Positions 7,576 to 16,851 of a stretch of 64,000 bases of DNA are shown here, piece after piece (position 1 is the first letter of the stretch; each line of letters begins with the position of its first letter). The stretch is from contig NZ_FONM01000002.1 of assembly GCF_900112935.1 (NCBI RefSeq), forward strand, positions 62,001 to 126,000, in the 5' to 3' direction. The stretch comes from Trichococcus pasteurii (GTDB taxonomy: Bacteria; Bacillota; Bacilli; Lactobacillales; Aerococcaceae). A program made the position numbers and the translations under genes. The notes under the pieces were generated by a model. That model saw nothing but the letters and a program-made list of their open reading frames with translations. It did not search any database and was not told the origin of the DNA.

Positions 7576-8553
7576 ATGGGTTCAAAAATTAGCGCAACGG
7601 GACATTATCTTCCTGAACAGATCATCACAAATGATGATCTTGCTAAAATCATGGATACAAGCGATGAATGGATCAGCAAGAGAACTGGCATCCGCCAAAG
7701 GCATATTTCGAAGGATGAGAACACTTCGGATTTAGCCAGCAAAGCCGCTCTTAACATCCTGAAGGATAGAAATATTACTGCGGATCAAATCGATTTCATC
7801 ATCGTGGCAACAATGACAGCGGACGCTGGAAGTCCATCGACTGCCTGCCTGGTTCAAGAGAAAATTGGTGCTTCAAAGGCCTTTTGTTTTGACATCAATG
7901 CAGCCTGTTCGGGATTTGTTTATTCTTTATCCACCGGGATCCATTTGATGCAAAGCAATTTATATCAATATGGCTTGATCATTGGTGCAGAAACAATGTC
8001 GAAAGCAGTCAATTGGGAAGATCGATCGACGGCTGTCCTGTTTGGAGACGGTGCAGGTGGCATATTGTTGGAAAGAACGGAAGACGACTGTTTTGTTGCA
8101 GAAGACATCCATTCTGATGGCGGACGCCATGGAGCCTTGGTGTCGGATACAAAAAAACTTAAAAGTCCGTTTAGCGGAACCGCGGAAGAGGAGCAGTCCT
8201 ACCTTACGATGGATGGCAGAGCAATTTTTGATTTTGCAATCCGGAGTGTGCCGGATATGATCCGGGACGTAATGCTGAAAGGCAATCTCGTCGAAGGCGA
8301 TTTGAAGAAAATCATAGCTCATCAAGCCAATATCCGCTTATTGGAAGCAATCAGCAAAAAGGTAAAATTACCTTTCTCATTGTTTGCCAGCAACATTGCG
8401 GATACGGGTAATACTTCGGCGGCCAGTATACCTATTTTGTTTGACCAGCTCGTTCAATCTAAAGAAATTCAACTCGGCACCAAAGATAAGGTGCTGATGA
8501 CAGGATTTGGTGGCGGCCTCACTTGGGGAGCCATCGTAGTATCATTAAACTAA
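7576..8553 (+). CDS. fabH: 3-oxoacyl-ACP synthase III FabH
   Basis: FabH starts fatty acid synthesis by condensing an acyl-CoA with malonyl-ACP. The protein has 325 residues; the nucleophile is Cys111 in NAACSGF, and the His and Asn of the triad lie in AHQANIR and DTGNTSAAS. The C-terminal GFGGGLTWGA motif is typical. Substrate choice (acetyl or branched primers) cannot be read with confidence. It follows fabT by four bases and precedes acpP. Confidence 0.95.
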   Translation: MGSKISATGHYLPEQIITNDDLAKIMDTSDEWISKRTGIRQRHISKDENTSDLASKAALNILKDRNITADQIDFIIVATMTADAGSPSTACLVQEKIGASKAFCFDINAACSGFVYSLSTGIHLMQSNLYQYGLIIGAETMSKAVNWEDRSTAVLFGDGAGGILLERTEDDCFVAEDIHSDGGRHGALVSDTKKLKSPFSGTAEEEQSYLTMDGRAIFDFAIRSVPDMIRDVMLKGNLVEGDLKKIIAHQANIRLLEAISKKVKLPFSLFASNIADTGNTSAASIPILFDQLVQSKEIQLGTKDKVLMTGFGGGLTWGAIVVSLN

Positions 8554-8577
8554 AAAACATATTTGGAGGAATTTATT

Positions 8578-8805
8578 ATGACATTCGAAAAAATTCAAGC
8601 TATTATCGTGGACCAATTGGACAAAGAAGTAGAAGAAGTACAATTAGCAACTAACTTCAGAGAAGACTTGGATGCAGACAGCTTAGACTTATTCCAAATC
8701 ATCAACGACATCGAAGACGAATTCGACATCAAAATTGAATCAGACGAAGGCATCAACACTGTTGAAGATTTAGTAAAATACGTTGACGCTCAATTAGCAG
8801 AATAA
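8578..8805 (+). CDS. acpP: Acyl carrier protein
   Basis: This is the carrier on which acyl chains are elongated. It is a 75-residue, strongly acidic, four-helix protein with the phosphopantetheine attachment serine in DADSLD (Ser35). The ATG at 8578 has TTGGAGGA upstream; an in-frame TTG at 8563 inside that site is unlikely. Codon choice is AT-rich compared with flanking genes, consistent with high expression. Confidence 0.95.
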   Translation: MTFEKIQAIIVDQLDKEVEEVQLATNFREDLDADSLDLFQIINDIEDEFDIKIESDEGINTVEDLVKYVDAQLAE

Positions 8806-8830
8806 GCAGTAGAAGGAAAGTAGGCCTTGT

Positions 8831-9790
8831 ATGAAATCAGAATTATGTGAACTATTAGGTATTCAATATCCCATCATTCAAGGGGCAATGGCGTGGGTAG
8901 CGGATGCTGATTTGGCAAGTGCCGTTTCCAATGCTGGTGGATTGGGTCTTATCGGGACTGGACATGATAGTGTGGATGTAGCGAATGAAAAAATTTCGAA
9001 AATGAAAGCATTGACGGATAAGCCTTTTGGTGTAAACATCATGCTTTTGAATCCGCATGTCGATGCTATTGTTGAAGCAGTGATCGCTGCCGGCGTTAAG
9101 GTTGTCACAACCGGCGCCGGAAGTCCAGCCCGTTATATGAACCAATTCAAAGAAGCAGGCATCACAGTCATTCCGGTTGTGGCTTCAGTAGCTTTAGCGA
9201 GAAGAATGGAGAAAGATGGCGCACACGCTGTCGTCGTCGAAGGTATGGAATCCGGTGGACACATCGGAAAAACAACGACACTTGCCCTGGTTCCTCAGGT
9301 TGTCGATGCCGTTTCCATTCCAGTCATCGCTGCCGGCGGTATCGGAGATGGACGCGGGATGGCAGCTGCTTTCATGTTGGGCGCATCTGCTGTTCAAGTG
9401 GGTACCCGTTTTGTAGTTGCCAAAGAATCCAATGCACATCAAAATTTTAAGAATGCCATCCTTAGAGCGAAAGACATCGATACAGTCATTACCGGTCAGA
9501 TTACCGGACATCCTGTTCGTGTGTTGCGCAATAAATTGACCAGAGAATATCTGCAAGTCGAAAAAGAAGAGACAAGCAAGGAAAATCCGGACTTGGCAAA
9601 ACTTGAAGAAATGGGCAAAGGCGCTCTGAGAAGAGCGACTGTCGATGGTGATAAAGACTACGGTTCGATGATGGCTGGACAAATTGCCGGTTTGATTTCG
9701 AAGGAACAAACGTGTCACGATATCATACAAGAGTATATGACGGAATGCGAACAAGTTATTTTGGCTCAAGCTAAATTGTGGGCTGAGTAA
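8831..9790 (+). CDS. fabK: FMN-dependent enoyl-ACP reductase II FabK
   Basis: FabK performs the last, NAD(P)H-dependent reduction of each elongation cycle and replaces FabI in many Lactobacillales. The protein has 319 residues of the nitronate monooxygenase/FabK flavin-barrel type: PIIQGAMAWVADADLASAVSNAGGLG at the N-terminus, the GMESGGHIG loop with the conserved His, and the FMN phosphate site IPVIAAGGIGDGRG plus GASAVQVGTRF. No fabI is in the cluster. FabK enzymes are naturally insensitive to triclosan, a family property not tested here. Confidence 0.93.
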   Translation: MKSELCELLGIQYPIIQGAMAWVADADLASAVSNAGGLGLIGTGHDSVDVANEKISKMKALTDKPFGVNIMLLNPHVDAIVEAVIAAGVKVVTTGAGSPARYMNQFKEAGITVIPVVASVALARRMEKDGAHAVVVEGMESGGHIGKTTTLALVPQVVDAVSIPVIAAGGIGDGRGMAAAFMLGASAVQVGTRFVVAKESNAHQNFKNAILRAKDIDTVITGQITGHPVRVLRNKLTREYLQVEKEETSKENPDLAKLEEMGKGALRRATVDGDKDYGSMMAGQIAGLISKEQTCHDIIQEYMTECEQVILAQAKLWAE

Positions 9791-9811
9791 CAAATTTATA
9801 GAGGTGAAATA

Positions 9812-10738
9812 ATGGCAACAGCTTTTGTCTATAGTGGTCAAGGTGCACAATATTTCGGCATGGGTCAAGAACTTTATAACGAGTATGCCGTTGTGCGCAC
9901 TGTTTTTGAAGAAGCCTCTGCAACTCTTGGTTACGATGTTGCAGAACTATGTTTCCAAGAGAATGACAAGCTTCATTTAACTGAATATACACAACCAGCA
10001 ATCTTAACGGTTAGCTACGCCCTTGATCAATTACTAGCTGAAAAGGGAATTCAGCCAGATTTTGTTGCAGGATTGAGCCTCGGAGAATATACAGCACTGG
10101 TGAAAGCCAATGCTTTTTCTTTTAATGAGGCTATTTCGCTCGTAGCGAAACGCGGCAAATATATGAGCGAGGCAGTGCCGGCAGGCCGTGGCAAAATGGC
10201 TGCCGTCATGAATGCGGAACGTTCCGTCATCGAAGAATCTTGCCGGGAAGCAAGCGAGACAGCTTATGTCGCGCCTGCCAACTACAATATGCCGACACAG
10301 ATCGTCATCGGCGGGGAAATCGAAGGCGTAGATAAAGCTATCGAGATTCTTGAGTCCAAAGGCGTGAAACGCATCATCCCGTTGAACGTCAGCGGTCCTT
10401 TCCATACGGCTCTGTTGCATCCTGCAGCGGAAAAATTGGAAGTGGCTTTGTCTGAAGTGATTGTCGATGAGCCTAAGATTCCTGTCGTAGGCAATACCGA
10501 AGCGACCATCGTAGCAAGAGACGCCATCAAGGGTCTTTTGGTGCGTCAGATCGAATCGCCGGTATTATGGGAAGACAGCGTCCGCAAGCTGGTTGAACTG
10601 GGTGTGGACACTTTCGTGGAAGTCGGCCCGGGCACGACTTTAAGCAAATTCATCAAAAAAATCAATAAAGAGGTCGCTGTATACAATGTGGAGGATTTGA
10701 AATCCCTCAACAAGACCCTTGAAGCATTACAAAAATGA
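9812..10738 (+). CDS. fabD: Malonyl-CoA:ACP transacylase FabD
   Basis: FabD loads malonyl groups onto ACP. The protein has 308 residues with the GQGAQ motif near the N-terminus, the nucleophile Ser89 in GLSLGEY, and the catalytic His in SGPFHTALL about residue 195. ATG start with GAGGTGAAAT just upstream. It lies between fabK and fabG in the usual order. Confidence 0.95.
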   Translation: MATAFVYSGQGAQYFGMGQELYNEYAVVRTVFEEASATLGYDVAELCFQENDKLHLTEYTQPAILTVSYALDQLLAEKGIQPDFVAGLSLGEYTALVKANAFSFNEAISLVAKRGKYMSEAVPAGRGKMAAVMNAERSVIEESCREASETAYVAPANYNMPTQIVIGGEIEGVDKAIEILESKGVKRIIPLNVSGPFHTALLHPAAEKLEVALSEVIVDEPKIPVVGNTEATIVARDAIKGLLVRQIESPVLWEDSVRKLVELGVDTFVEVGPGTTLSKFIKKINKEVAVYNVEDLKSLNKTLEALQK

Positions 10739-10767
10739 GAAGATCAGACAAGAAATGAGGGATAGTC

Positions 10768-11499
10768 TTGGATTTAAAAGGAAAGACGGTCATCGTCACT
10801 GGTAGTTCAAGAGGAATCGGGGAAGCCATCGCTGAAGCGTATGCGAAGCGTGGAGCCAATATCGTTCTTAATGCACGCAAACCGATTGCTGAAGAAAAAG
10901 TTGCGCATCTGGAGTCATACGGCGTAACTGTCAAAACGCTCCTGGGCGATGTCAGCGATTTTGAGACTGCCAAAGAAATCGTCAGCCAAGCCAAAGAACT
11001 GTTCGGTTCCGTTGATGTTTTGGTTAACAATGCAGGTATCACCCGCGACAAATTGATCATGCGCATGGATGAAGAGGACTTTGATGCCACTTATCAAGTG
11101 AATCTGAAGGGCACCTTCAACATGATCCGCCACGCTTTGCCGCTGATGCTGAAGCAACGAGCCGGCAGCATCATCAATATTTCAAGCGTCGTCGGTGAAA
11201 CAGGAAATACAGGGCAGGCCAACTACGCTGCCAGCAAAGCCGGCATCATCGGATTGACGAAATCTGTCGCCCGTGAAGCTGCAACAAGGGGCATTACTTG
11301 TAATGCCATTGCTCCAGGATTCATCGAAACGGAAATGACGGATGTTCTTTCAGAGAAGATTCAGGAACAGATGTTGACGCAAATCCCATTGAAACGATTT
11401 GGAAAAGCCGAAGAAGTGGCAAACACAGCTGTCTTCTTGAGTGAGAATACTTACATTACCGGCCAGACCATCAGTGTCAATGGCGGCATGTACATGTAA
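10768..11499 (+). CDS. fabG: 3-oxoacyl-ACP reductase FabG
   Basis: FabG is the NADPH-dependent reductase of the elongation cycle. It is a 243-residue short-chain dehydrogenase with the Rossmann motif TGSSRGIG at residues 11-18, NNAG, the catalytic Ser in NISSVVGETG and the YAASK motif. Translation starts at TTG (10768) with GAGGGA about five bases upstream; no closer ATG fits the family N-terminus. Confidence 0.95.
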   Translation: MDLKGKTVIVTGSSRGIGEAIAEAYAKRGANIVLNARKPIAEEKVAHLESYGVTVKTLLGDVSDFETAKEIVSQAKELFGSVDVLVNNAGITRDKLIMRMDEEDFDATYQVNLKGTFNMIRHALPLMLKQRAGSIINISSVVGETGNTGQANYAASKAGIIGLTKSVAREAATRGITCNAIAPGFIETEMTDVLSEKIQEQMLTQIPLKRFGKAEEVANTAVFLSENTYITGQTISVNGGMYM

Positions 11500-11514
11500 G
11501 ACAGGAGGATAATT

Positions 11515-12750
11515 ATGAATCGCGTTGTTATTACAGGTATGGGTGCTATCACACCTTTAGGAAATACAGTCACTGAATATTGGGACGGCATCAAAAACGG
11601 TAAAAACGGTATTACGTCCATCACTAAATTTGATGCAAGCGAAACGGGCATTTCTGTCGCAGGCGAAGTCAAGGACTTCGATGCGACCTTATATATGGAC
11701 CGTAAAGAATACAAGCGTATGGATCTGTTTTCGCAATATGCGGTAGCAGCCTCAGCTCAAGCCGTGGAACAAAGCGGCATCGATATGGAGAAAATCGATG
11801 CGGACCGTTTTGGTGTTACCATCGGGTCTGGTGTCGGAGGTTTCATCACGATGGAATCCGGCATCATCAAAATGCATGAAAAAGGGCCGAAACGCGTACC
11901 GCCTATGTTCGTACCGATGGCGATCGGAAACATGGCGGCAGGAAATACTGCCATCAAATTCGGGGCTAAAGGACCGAGCATGGACATCGTTACTGCTTGT
12001 GCTTCCGCGACAAACTCAATCGGAGAAGCGTTCCGCAGCATCAAACATGGTTATGCGGACTTGATGCTTGCAGGCGGATCGGAAGCTACAGTCTGCGAAA
12101 TCGGCATCGCTGGTTTTGCGGCATTGACGGCTTTATCCACAAACACTGATCCGGACCGTGCATCCATTCCTTTCGATAAAGAAAGAGATGGTTTTGTCAT
12201 GGGCGAAGGTGCGGGAATCTTGATGCTTGAAAATCTTGATCACGCACTGGCACGCGGCGCAAACATCTTGGCTGAAGTTGTCGGATACGGCGTCACCTGT
12301 GATGCTTATCATATGACGGCTCCATCAGCTGACGGAAGCGGTGCTGGCAAAGCGATGATCCAAGCGATGAAAGAAGCGGGCATCACTCCGGCGCAAGTTG
12401 ATTACATCAACGCTCACGGAACAAGCACACCTGCAAATGATTCAGGCGAAACGGCTGCAATCAAGTATGCATTCGGCGAAGAAGCGTACAACGTTGCTAT
12501 CTCAAGTACAAAGAGCATGACTGGACATCTACTGGGCGCTGCCGGCGGTATTGAAGCGGTTGCCTGTGTCAAAGCCATCCAGGATAATTTTATGCCTCCT
12601 ACAATCGGATTCCAAACTGCTGATGAAAATTGCGACCTGGACTACATTCCGAATGTTGGACGTGAAAAAGAAGTCACCTACACATTGAGCAACTCGTTGG
12701 GCTTCGGCGGCCATAATGCCGTACTATGTTTCAAAAAATGGGAGGCTTAA
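11515..12750 (+). CDS. fabF: 3-oxoacyl-ACP synthase II FabF
   Basis: FabF condenses malonyl-ACP with growing acyl-ACP. The protein has 411 residues with the nucleophile Cys162 in VTACASATN and the two catalytic His residues in NAHGTSTPAND and SMTGHLLGAAG. The SD AGGAGG precedes the ATG. As the only elongating synthase in the cluster, it would serve both saturated and unsaturated chains unless a paralogue exists elsewhere. Confidence 0.95.
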   Translation: MNRVVITGMGAITPLGNTVTEYWDGIKNGKNGITSITKFDASETGISVAGEVKDFDATLYMDRKEYKRMDLFSQYAVAASAQAVEQSGIDMEKIDADRFGVTIGSGVGGFITMESGIIKMHEKGPKRVPPMFVPMAIGNMAAGNTAIKFGAKGPSMDIVTACASATNSIGEAFRSIKHGYADLMLAGGSEATVCEIGIAGFAALTALSTNTDPDRASIPFDKERDGFVMGEGAGILMLENLDHALARGANILAEVVGYGVTCDAYHMTAPSADGSGAGKAMIQAMKEAGITPAQVDYINAHGTSTPANDSGETAAIKYAFGEEAYNVAISSTKSMTGHLLGAAGGIEAVACVKAIQDNFMPPTIGFQTADENCDLDYIPNVGREKEVTYTLSNSLGFGGHNAVLCFKKWEA

Positions 12751-12753
12751 TAC

Positions 12754-13215
12754 GTGAATATTGAAGATGTAAAAAGCCTGATTTCCTTGATCGATGAATC
12801 GACCTTGACTGAGTTGCATTATCAGACAGGCGACTTTCAACTCTTGTTGTCCAAAAATAAGTTGGTTCAATCTAACCAGCAGTCAAGCGACAGCATTCCG
12901 GCAGCAGCTCCAACTCCAGCAGTGACTGCTCCGGTCCAAAACATCAAGGAGGCCGTTTCTGAAGCGGCTGCTGCAAAAGAAGGAAAGATCATCACTTCTC
13001 CGATTGTCGGCGTTGTATACTTGGCACCGACTCCTGATGCAAAACCTTACGCCATTAAAGGCCAGAGCATCGCAAAAGGCGACGTCGTCTGCTTGGTGGA
13101 AGCAATGAAACTTATGAATGAAATCAAAAGCGAATTTGATGGGGAAATCGTTGAAGTGTTGGTTGAAAACGAACAAATCGTTGAGTACAACCAACCGCTG
13201 TTCCGCATCGTCTAA
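12754..13215 (+). CDS. accB: Biotin carboxyl carrier protein of acetyl-CoA carboxylase
   Basis: AccB carries CO2 on biotin between the AccC and AccAD active sites. The 153-residue protein has a short N-terminal domain, an Ala/Pro-rich linker (about residues 48-75) and the biotinyl domain with the target Lys119 in EAMKLMN. GTG start four bases after fabF, using GGGAGG within the fabF end as ribosome-binding site. Confidence 0.95.
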   Translation: MNIEDVKSLISLIDESTLTELHYQTGDFQLLLSKNKLVQSNQQSSDSIPAAAPTPAVTAPVQNIKEAVSEAAAAKEGKIITSPIVGVVYLAPTPDAKPYAIKGQSIAKGDVVCLVEAMKLMNEIKSEFDGEIVEVLVENEQIVEYNQPLFRIV

Positions 13216-13233
13216 TAAAAGGAGACTAATAAA

Positions 13234-13665
13234 ATGAGTTTATTAAGCGCACAAGAAGTAATGGATATCATCCCAAACCGCTATCCGATTTTCTTCATCG
13301 ATAAAGTTGAAGAATTGACACCAGGCGAACACATCGTCTGCTACAAAAATGTAACAATCAACGAGCCTTTCTTCCAAGGCCACTTCCCTGGAGAACCAGT
13401 AATGCCAGGCGTATTGATCGTTGAGGCGTTGGCTCAAGCTGGTTCTATTCCTTTGTTGACATTACCTGATTTCAAGGGACAAACAGCTTACTTAGGCGGA
13501 TTGAATAAAGTCAAATTCCGTCAAAAAGTTGTTCCTGGAGACGTTTTACGCCTTCAAGTTGATATCGTCAAATTGAAAAAATTTGCAGGTATCGGTTATG
13601 GACAAGCTTTTGTCGGAGACAAAAAAGTTTGTGAAGTTGAAATGACATTCATCATTGGTAGATAA
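13234..13665 (+). CDS. fabZ: 3-hydroxyacyl-ACP dehydratase FabZ
   Basis: FabZ removes water from 3-hydroxyacyl-ACP. The 143-residue hot-dog protein has the active His50 in [13 protein letters not shown] and Glu64 in [10 protein letters not shown]. In enterococci a FabZ paralogue (FabN) also isomerises the double bond; no fabM isomerase is in this cluster, so such dual activity is possible but cannot be read from the motif. The gene is AT-rich, like acpP. Confidence 0.93.
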   Translation: MSLLSAQEVMDIIPNRYPIFFIDKVEELTPGEHIVCYKNVTINEPFFQGHFPGEPVMPGVLIVEALAQAGSIPLLTLPDFKGQTAYLGGLNKVKFRQKVVPGDVLRLQVDIVKLKKFAGIGYGQAFVGDKKVCEVEMTFIIGR

Positions 13666-13666
13666 T

Positions 13667-15043
13667 ATGTTTACTAAGGTATTGATCGCAAACAGAGGAG
13701 AAATTGCTGTCAGGATCATTCGTGCTTGTCATGAGTTAGGAATCCAAACGGTAGCGGTCTATTCTGAAGCTGACCGCGAAGCGTTGCATACACAGCTGGC
13801 CACTCAGGCTATTTGTATCGGTCCTGCAAAAGCGAGCGATTCCTATCTGAATATGACAAGCATCTTGAGCGCAGCAGTCGTTACAGGAGCCCAAGCCATC
13901 CATCCAGGCTTCGGGTTCCTCTCGGAAAACAGCGCATTCGCCACAATGTGCGAAGAAATGAATATCCGATTCATCGGACCTTCTTCCACCATCATCGACC
14001 TGATGGGCAACAAAGCAAATGCCCGCAAAACGATGATAGCAGCAGGCGTACCTGTCACTCCGGGAAGCGAAGGCTACATCTCTTCATACGAAGAGGCAGT
14101 GGCACAAGCAGAGAAGATCGGTTATCCGGTCATCCTGAAAGCTGCCGCTGGTGGTGGCGGTAAAGGGATGCGTAAAGTCTACCAAGAAAACGGTCTGGAG
14201 GCAGCCTTCAGCCAAGCGAAAGCGGAAGCAAAGGCAGCCTTCGGGGACGACCGCATGTACCTTGAAAAGATCATCACTCCGGCTCGTCATATCGAAGTGC
14301 AGATTTTAGGCGATTCGTTCGGCAATGTCGTCCATCTGGGCGAGCGCGATTGCTCCCTTCAGCGCAATCATCAGAAAGTGTTGGAAGAAAGCCCGTCCAC
14401 ATTCATTTCTGAGGAAACACGCAAAGCCATGGGGGACGTCGCCATCCGAGCGGCCAAACATGTCGGCTATACCAATGCTGGCACGATCGAGTTCCTCGTC
14501 GATACGGAACAACGTTTCTATTTCATGGAAATGAACACGCGTATCCAAGTTGAGCACCCGGTAACCGAAATGGCGACTGGCATTGATATCGTCAAAGAAC
14601 AATTGCGCATTGCGAGCGGTGAGCCTTTGTCCTTTACGCAAGATGAGGTTGTCATCACCGGTCATACGATCGAATGCCGTATCAACGCTGAAAATCCGGC
14701 TTTGGGCTTCCGACCTTCGTCCGGTAAAATCGACTACCTGTTCTTGCCTAGCGGCGGGAATGGACTGCGTGTCGAAAGCGCCATGTATGGCGGATATATG
14801 ATTCCGCCATTCTATGACTCGATGATCGCCAAAATCATCACAAAAGGCGACGACAGAAGTGAAGCAATCGCCAAAATGAGGCGTGCGCTGCAGGAACTGG
14901 TCATCGAGGGAGTCGACACGAACCAATTCTTCCAGGAAGATATTCTGCAGGATCCCAACTTCATTTCCGGAGATTACGATACGGAATATCTCCAGAATGT
15001 GTTCCTTAAGACTTGGGCCCCTGAAGAAGAGGAAAGTGTATAA
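13667..15043 (+). CDS. accC: Biotin carboxylase subunit AccC
   Basis: AccC carboxylates biotin on AccB using ATP and bicarbonate. The 458-residue protein has the N-terminal domain MFTKVLIANRGEIAVR, the ATP-grasp glycine-rich loop KAAAGGGGKGM, and the catalytic region FMEMNTRIQVEHPVTE. The ATG at 13667 lies one base after the fabZ stop; a TTG at 13655 would add four residues not seen in the family. A 116-residue plus-strand frame inside it is only a shadow. Confidence 0.95.
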   Translation: MFTKVLIANRGEIAVRIIRACHELGIQTVAVYSEADREALHTQLATQAICIGPAKASDSYLNMTSILSAAVVTGAQAIHPGFGFLSENSAFATMCEEMNIRFIGPSSTIIDLMGNKANARKTMIAAGVPVTPGSEGYISSYEEAVAQAEKIGYPVILKAAAGGGGKGMRKVYQENGLEAAFSQAKAEAKAAFGDDRMYLEKIITPARHIEVQILGDSFGNVVHLGERDCSLQRNHQKVLEESPSTFISEETRKAMGDVAIRAAKHVGYTNAGTIEFLVDTEQRFYFMEMNTRIQVEHPVTEMATGIDIVKEQLRIASGEPLSFTQDEVVITGHTIECRINAENPALGFRPSSGKIDYLFLPSGGNGLRVESAMYGGYMIPPFYDSMIAKIITKGDDRSEAIAKMRRALQELVIEGVDTNQFFQEDILQDPNFISGDYDTEYLQNVFLKTWAPEEEESV

Positions 15044-15079
15044 ATCAATTAGTCAAGAAGTCACACTAGAGGTGAGGAA

Positions 15080-15955
15080 ATGAAATTATTTCGTAAGCGT
15101 CCTTACATTCCGATAGCTCAAGTTCCCGCTTCAAAAGCAGGCGATCAGAAACCGATTGTTCCTGAAGGCTTATGGGAAAAATGCCCGAATTGTCAAAAAA
15201 CGATCTACAGCAAGGATTTAGGGAAAGATAAAGTATGTCCGCATTGTGCCTATAATTTCAGGATTTCGGCATATGAACGCATTTCCAATATCGTTGATGA
15301 AGGTTCTTTTGATGAATGGAACGCCCAAATGCCCGAAGAAAATCCATTGGCTTTTCCGGGATATGAGAACAAATTGAAGATCGCCAAAGAAAAAACGGGA
15401 CTTGACGAAGCGGTTGTAACCGGCGCGGCATTCATCAATAAGCATAAAGTTGCTTTGTGTGTGATGGATTCGAACTTTATCATGGCAAGCATGGGGAAAG
15501 TGGTCGGCGAGAAACTGACGCTCGCGTTTGAACGCGCAACGGTTGAAAAGCTCCCAATCATTGTCTTCACTGCTTCAGGCGGCGCCAGAATGCAGGAGGG
15601 CATCATGTCCTTGATGCAGATGGCGAAAGTCAGCGTTGCGGTCTCCAACCACAGTAAAGCAGGGCTGTTGTACATCACGGTCCTGACCGATCCGACTACT
15701 GGGGGCGTGACGGCCAGCTTTGCGATGCAAGGGGATATCATCCTTGCGGAAACAGGGGCGACTGTCGGTTTCGCCGGCAAGCGCGTCATCGAGCAGACAA
15801 TCAAAGCGAAATTGCCTGAAGGTTTCCAGACAGCCGAAAAGGTGCTGGAAAACGGCTTTATCGACAAAATTGTGGCCAGAAAAGATTTGAAGAGGGCATT
15901 GCAGCATATCCTGCTGATCCATGCTCCTGCAGAAAAGGCGGGTGAAGTGCAGTGA
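15080..15955 (+). CDS. accD: Acetyl-CoA carboxylase carboxyltransferase beta subunit
   Basis: AccD with AccA transfers the carboxyl group from biotin to acetyl-CoA. The 291-residue protein has an N-terminal four-cysteine zinc ribbon (CPNC at 35-38, CPHC at 53-56) and a crotonase-type core with FTASGGARMQEG and DPTTGGVTASFA. AGAGGTGAGG precedes the ATG, 36 bases after accC. The stop overlaps accA by four bases. Confidence 0.95.
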   Translation: MKLFRKRPYIPIAQVPASKAGDQKPIVPEGLWEKCPNCQKTIYSKDLGKDKVCPHCAYNFRISAYERISNIVDEGSFDEWNAQMPEENPLAFPGYENKLKIAKEKTGLDEAVVTGAAFINKHKVALCVMDSNFIMASMGKVVGEKLTLAFERATVEKLPIIVFTASGGARMQEGIMSLMQMAKVSVAVSNHSKAGLLYITVLTDPTTGGVTASFAMQGDIILAETGATVGFAGKRVIEQTIKAKLPEGFQTAEKVLENGFIDKIVARKDLKRALQHILLIHAPAEKAGEVQ

Positions 15956-16734
15956 AGGATGTCAAAGAAATTATCACCGCTGCAAGAAGCATCTCCCGTC
16001 TGACGGCTACAGAAATGATACATGCCATCTGCGATGGTTTTGTTGAATTCCACGGTGACCGAAAGTTCGGGGACGACCCTGCTATCGTGGGCGGGATCGC
16101 ACTGCTGGATGACATGCCGGTAACCGTCATCGGAACGCAAAAAGGCCATGATGTGACTGAAAATGTCTATCGGAATTTCGGATCACCGCATCCGGAAGGC
16201 TATCGTAAAGCGATCCGTTTGATGAAACAGGCGGAAAAATTCAATCGCCCAATCGTTACTTTCATCAATACTTCAGGTGCTTTTTGCGATGTCGACTCTG
16301 AGGACCGAGGTATCGGTGAAGCAATCGCTGAATCGCTTTTGGTGATGAGTCAGCTGACGGTTCCTTTCATCGCCATCTTCATCGGCGAGGGCGGCAGCGG
16401 CGGTGCCTTGGCGCTGGCGATGGGCAACGAGGTGTGGATGTTGGAGAATACCATGTATTCTGTTCTGTCCCCGGAAGGCTTTGCATCGATTTTGTGGAAA
16501 GATTCCTCGCGATCCGATGAAGCAGCCAAAGTAATGAAGTTGACGCCGGATGACCTTTTTGCACTCGACGTCATCGACAAAATCGTTATGGAAACCCGCA
16601 GGAAAGTGGCCCGCAAATCGGATGATGTCATGCTTGAACTGAAGCGGGAGTTAAGTGCCAAGCTGAAAGAGCTGAAGCAACTGACTCCAGCGGAATTGAT
16701 CGAGCAACGCCAGAAGCGATTCCGGAACTATTGA
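15952..16734 (+). CDS. accA: Acetyl-CoA carboxylase carboxyltransferase alpha subunit
   Basis: AccA is the partner of AccD. The 260-residue crotonase-fold protein carries RLTATEMIHAICDGFVEFHGDR near the start and the oxyanion-hole glycines in GEGGSGGALALAMG. It is shorter at the N-terminus than the E. coli subunit (319), as is common in Lactobacillales. The GTG start overlaps the accD stop (GTGA), and GGGTGAAG lies just upstream inside accD. It ends the operon before a strong terminator. Confidence 0.95.
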   Translation: MKDVKEIITAARSISRLTATEMIHAICDGFVEFHGDRKFGDDPAIVGGIALLDDMPVTVIGTQKGHDVTENVYRNFGSPHPEGYRKAIRLMKQAEKFNRPIVTFINTSGAFCDVDSEDRGIGEAIAESLLVMSQLTVPFIAIFIGEGGSGGALALAMGNEVWMLENTMYSVLSPEGFASILWKDSSRSDEAAKVMKLTPDDLFALDVIDKIVMETRRKVARKSDDVMLELKRELSAKLKELKQLTPAELIEQRQKRFRNY

Positions 16735-16751
16735 TTCAAGAACTGTTATGG

Positions 16752-16789
16752 ACCGCCCACACAGCTGATGCTGTATGGGCGGTTTTTTT
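16752..16789 (+). terminator. Terminator of the fatty acid operon
   Basis: ACCGCCCACACAGC pairs with GCTGTATGGGCGGT over a TGAT loop, with seven T after it. Confidence 0.9.
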
Positions 16790-16803
16790 CGCGTTCGCTT
16801 TTG

Positions 16804-16812
16804 TGTTATAAT
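16804..16812 (+). promoter_or_regulatory. Extended -10 promoter of the TPR gene
   Basis: TGTTATAAT, an extended -10 with a perfect TATAAT at 16807-16812. No convincing -35 is seen, since the upstream bases are the T tract of the terminator. Confidence 0.55.
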
Positions 16813-16851
16813 GACCTAACAGGAAAATCAGCTTAGATTGGGGTGATGGAA

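Noticed and set aside
13813-14163. 116-residue plus-strand frame within accC
   Set aside because: It is a shifted shadow of the accC reading frame, rich in Arg and Ser from out-of-frame codons.
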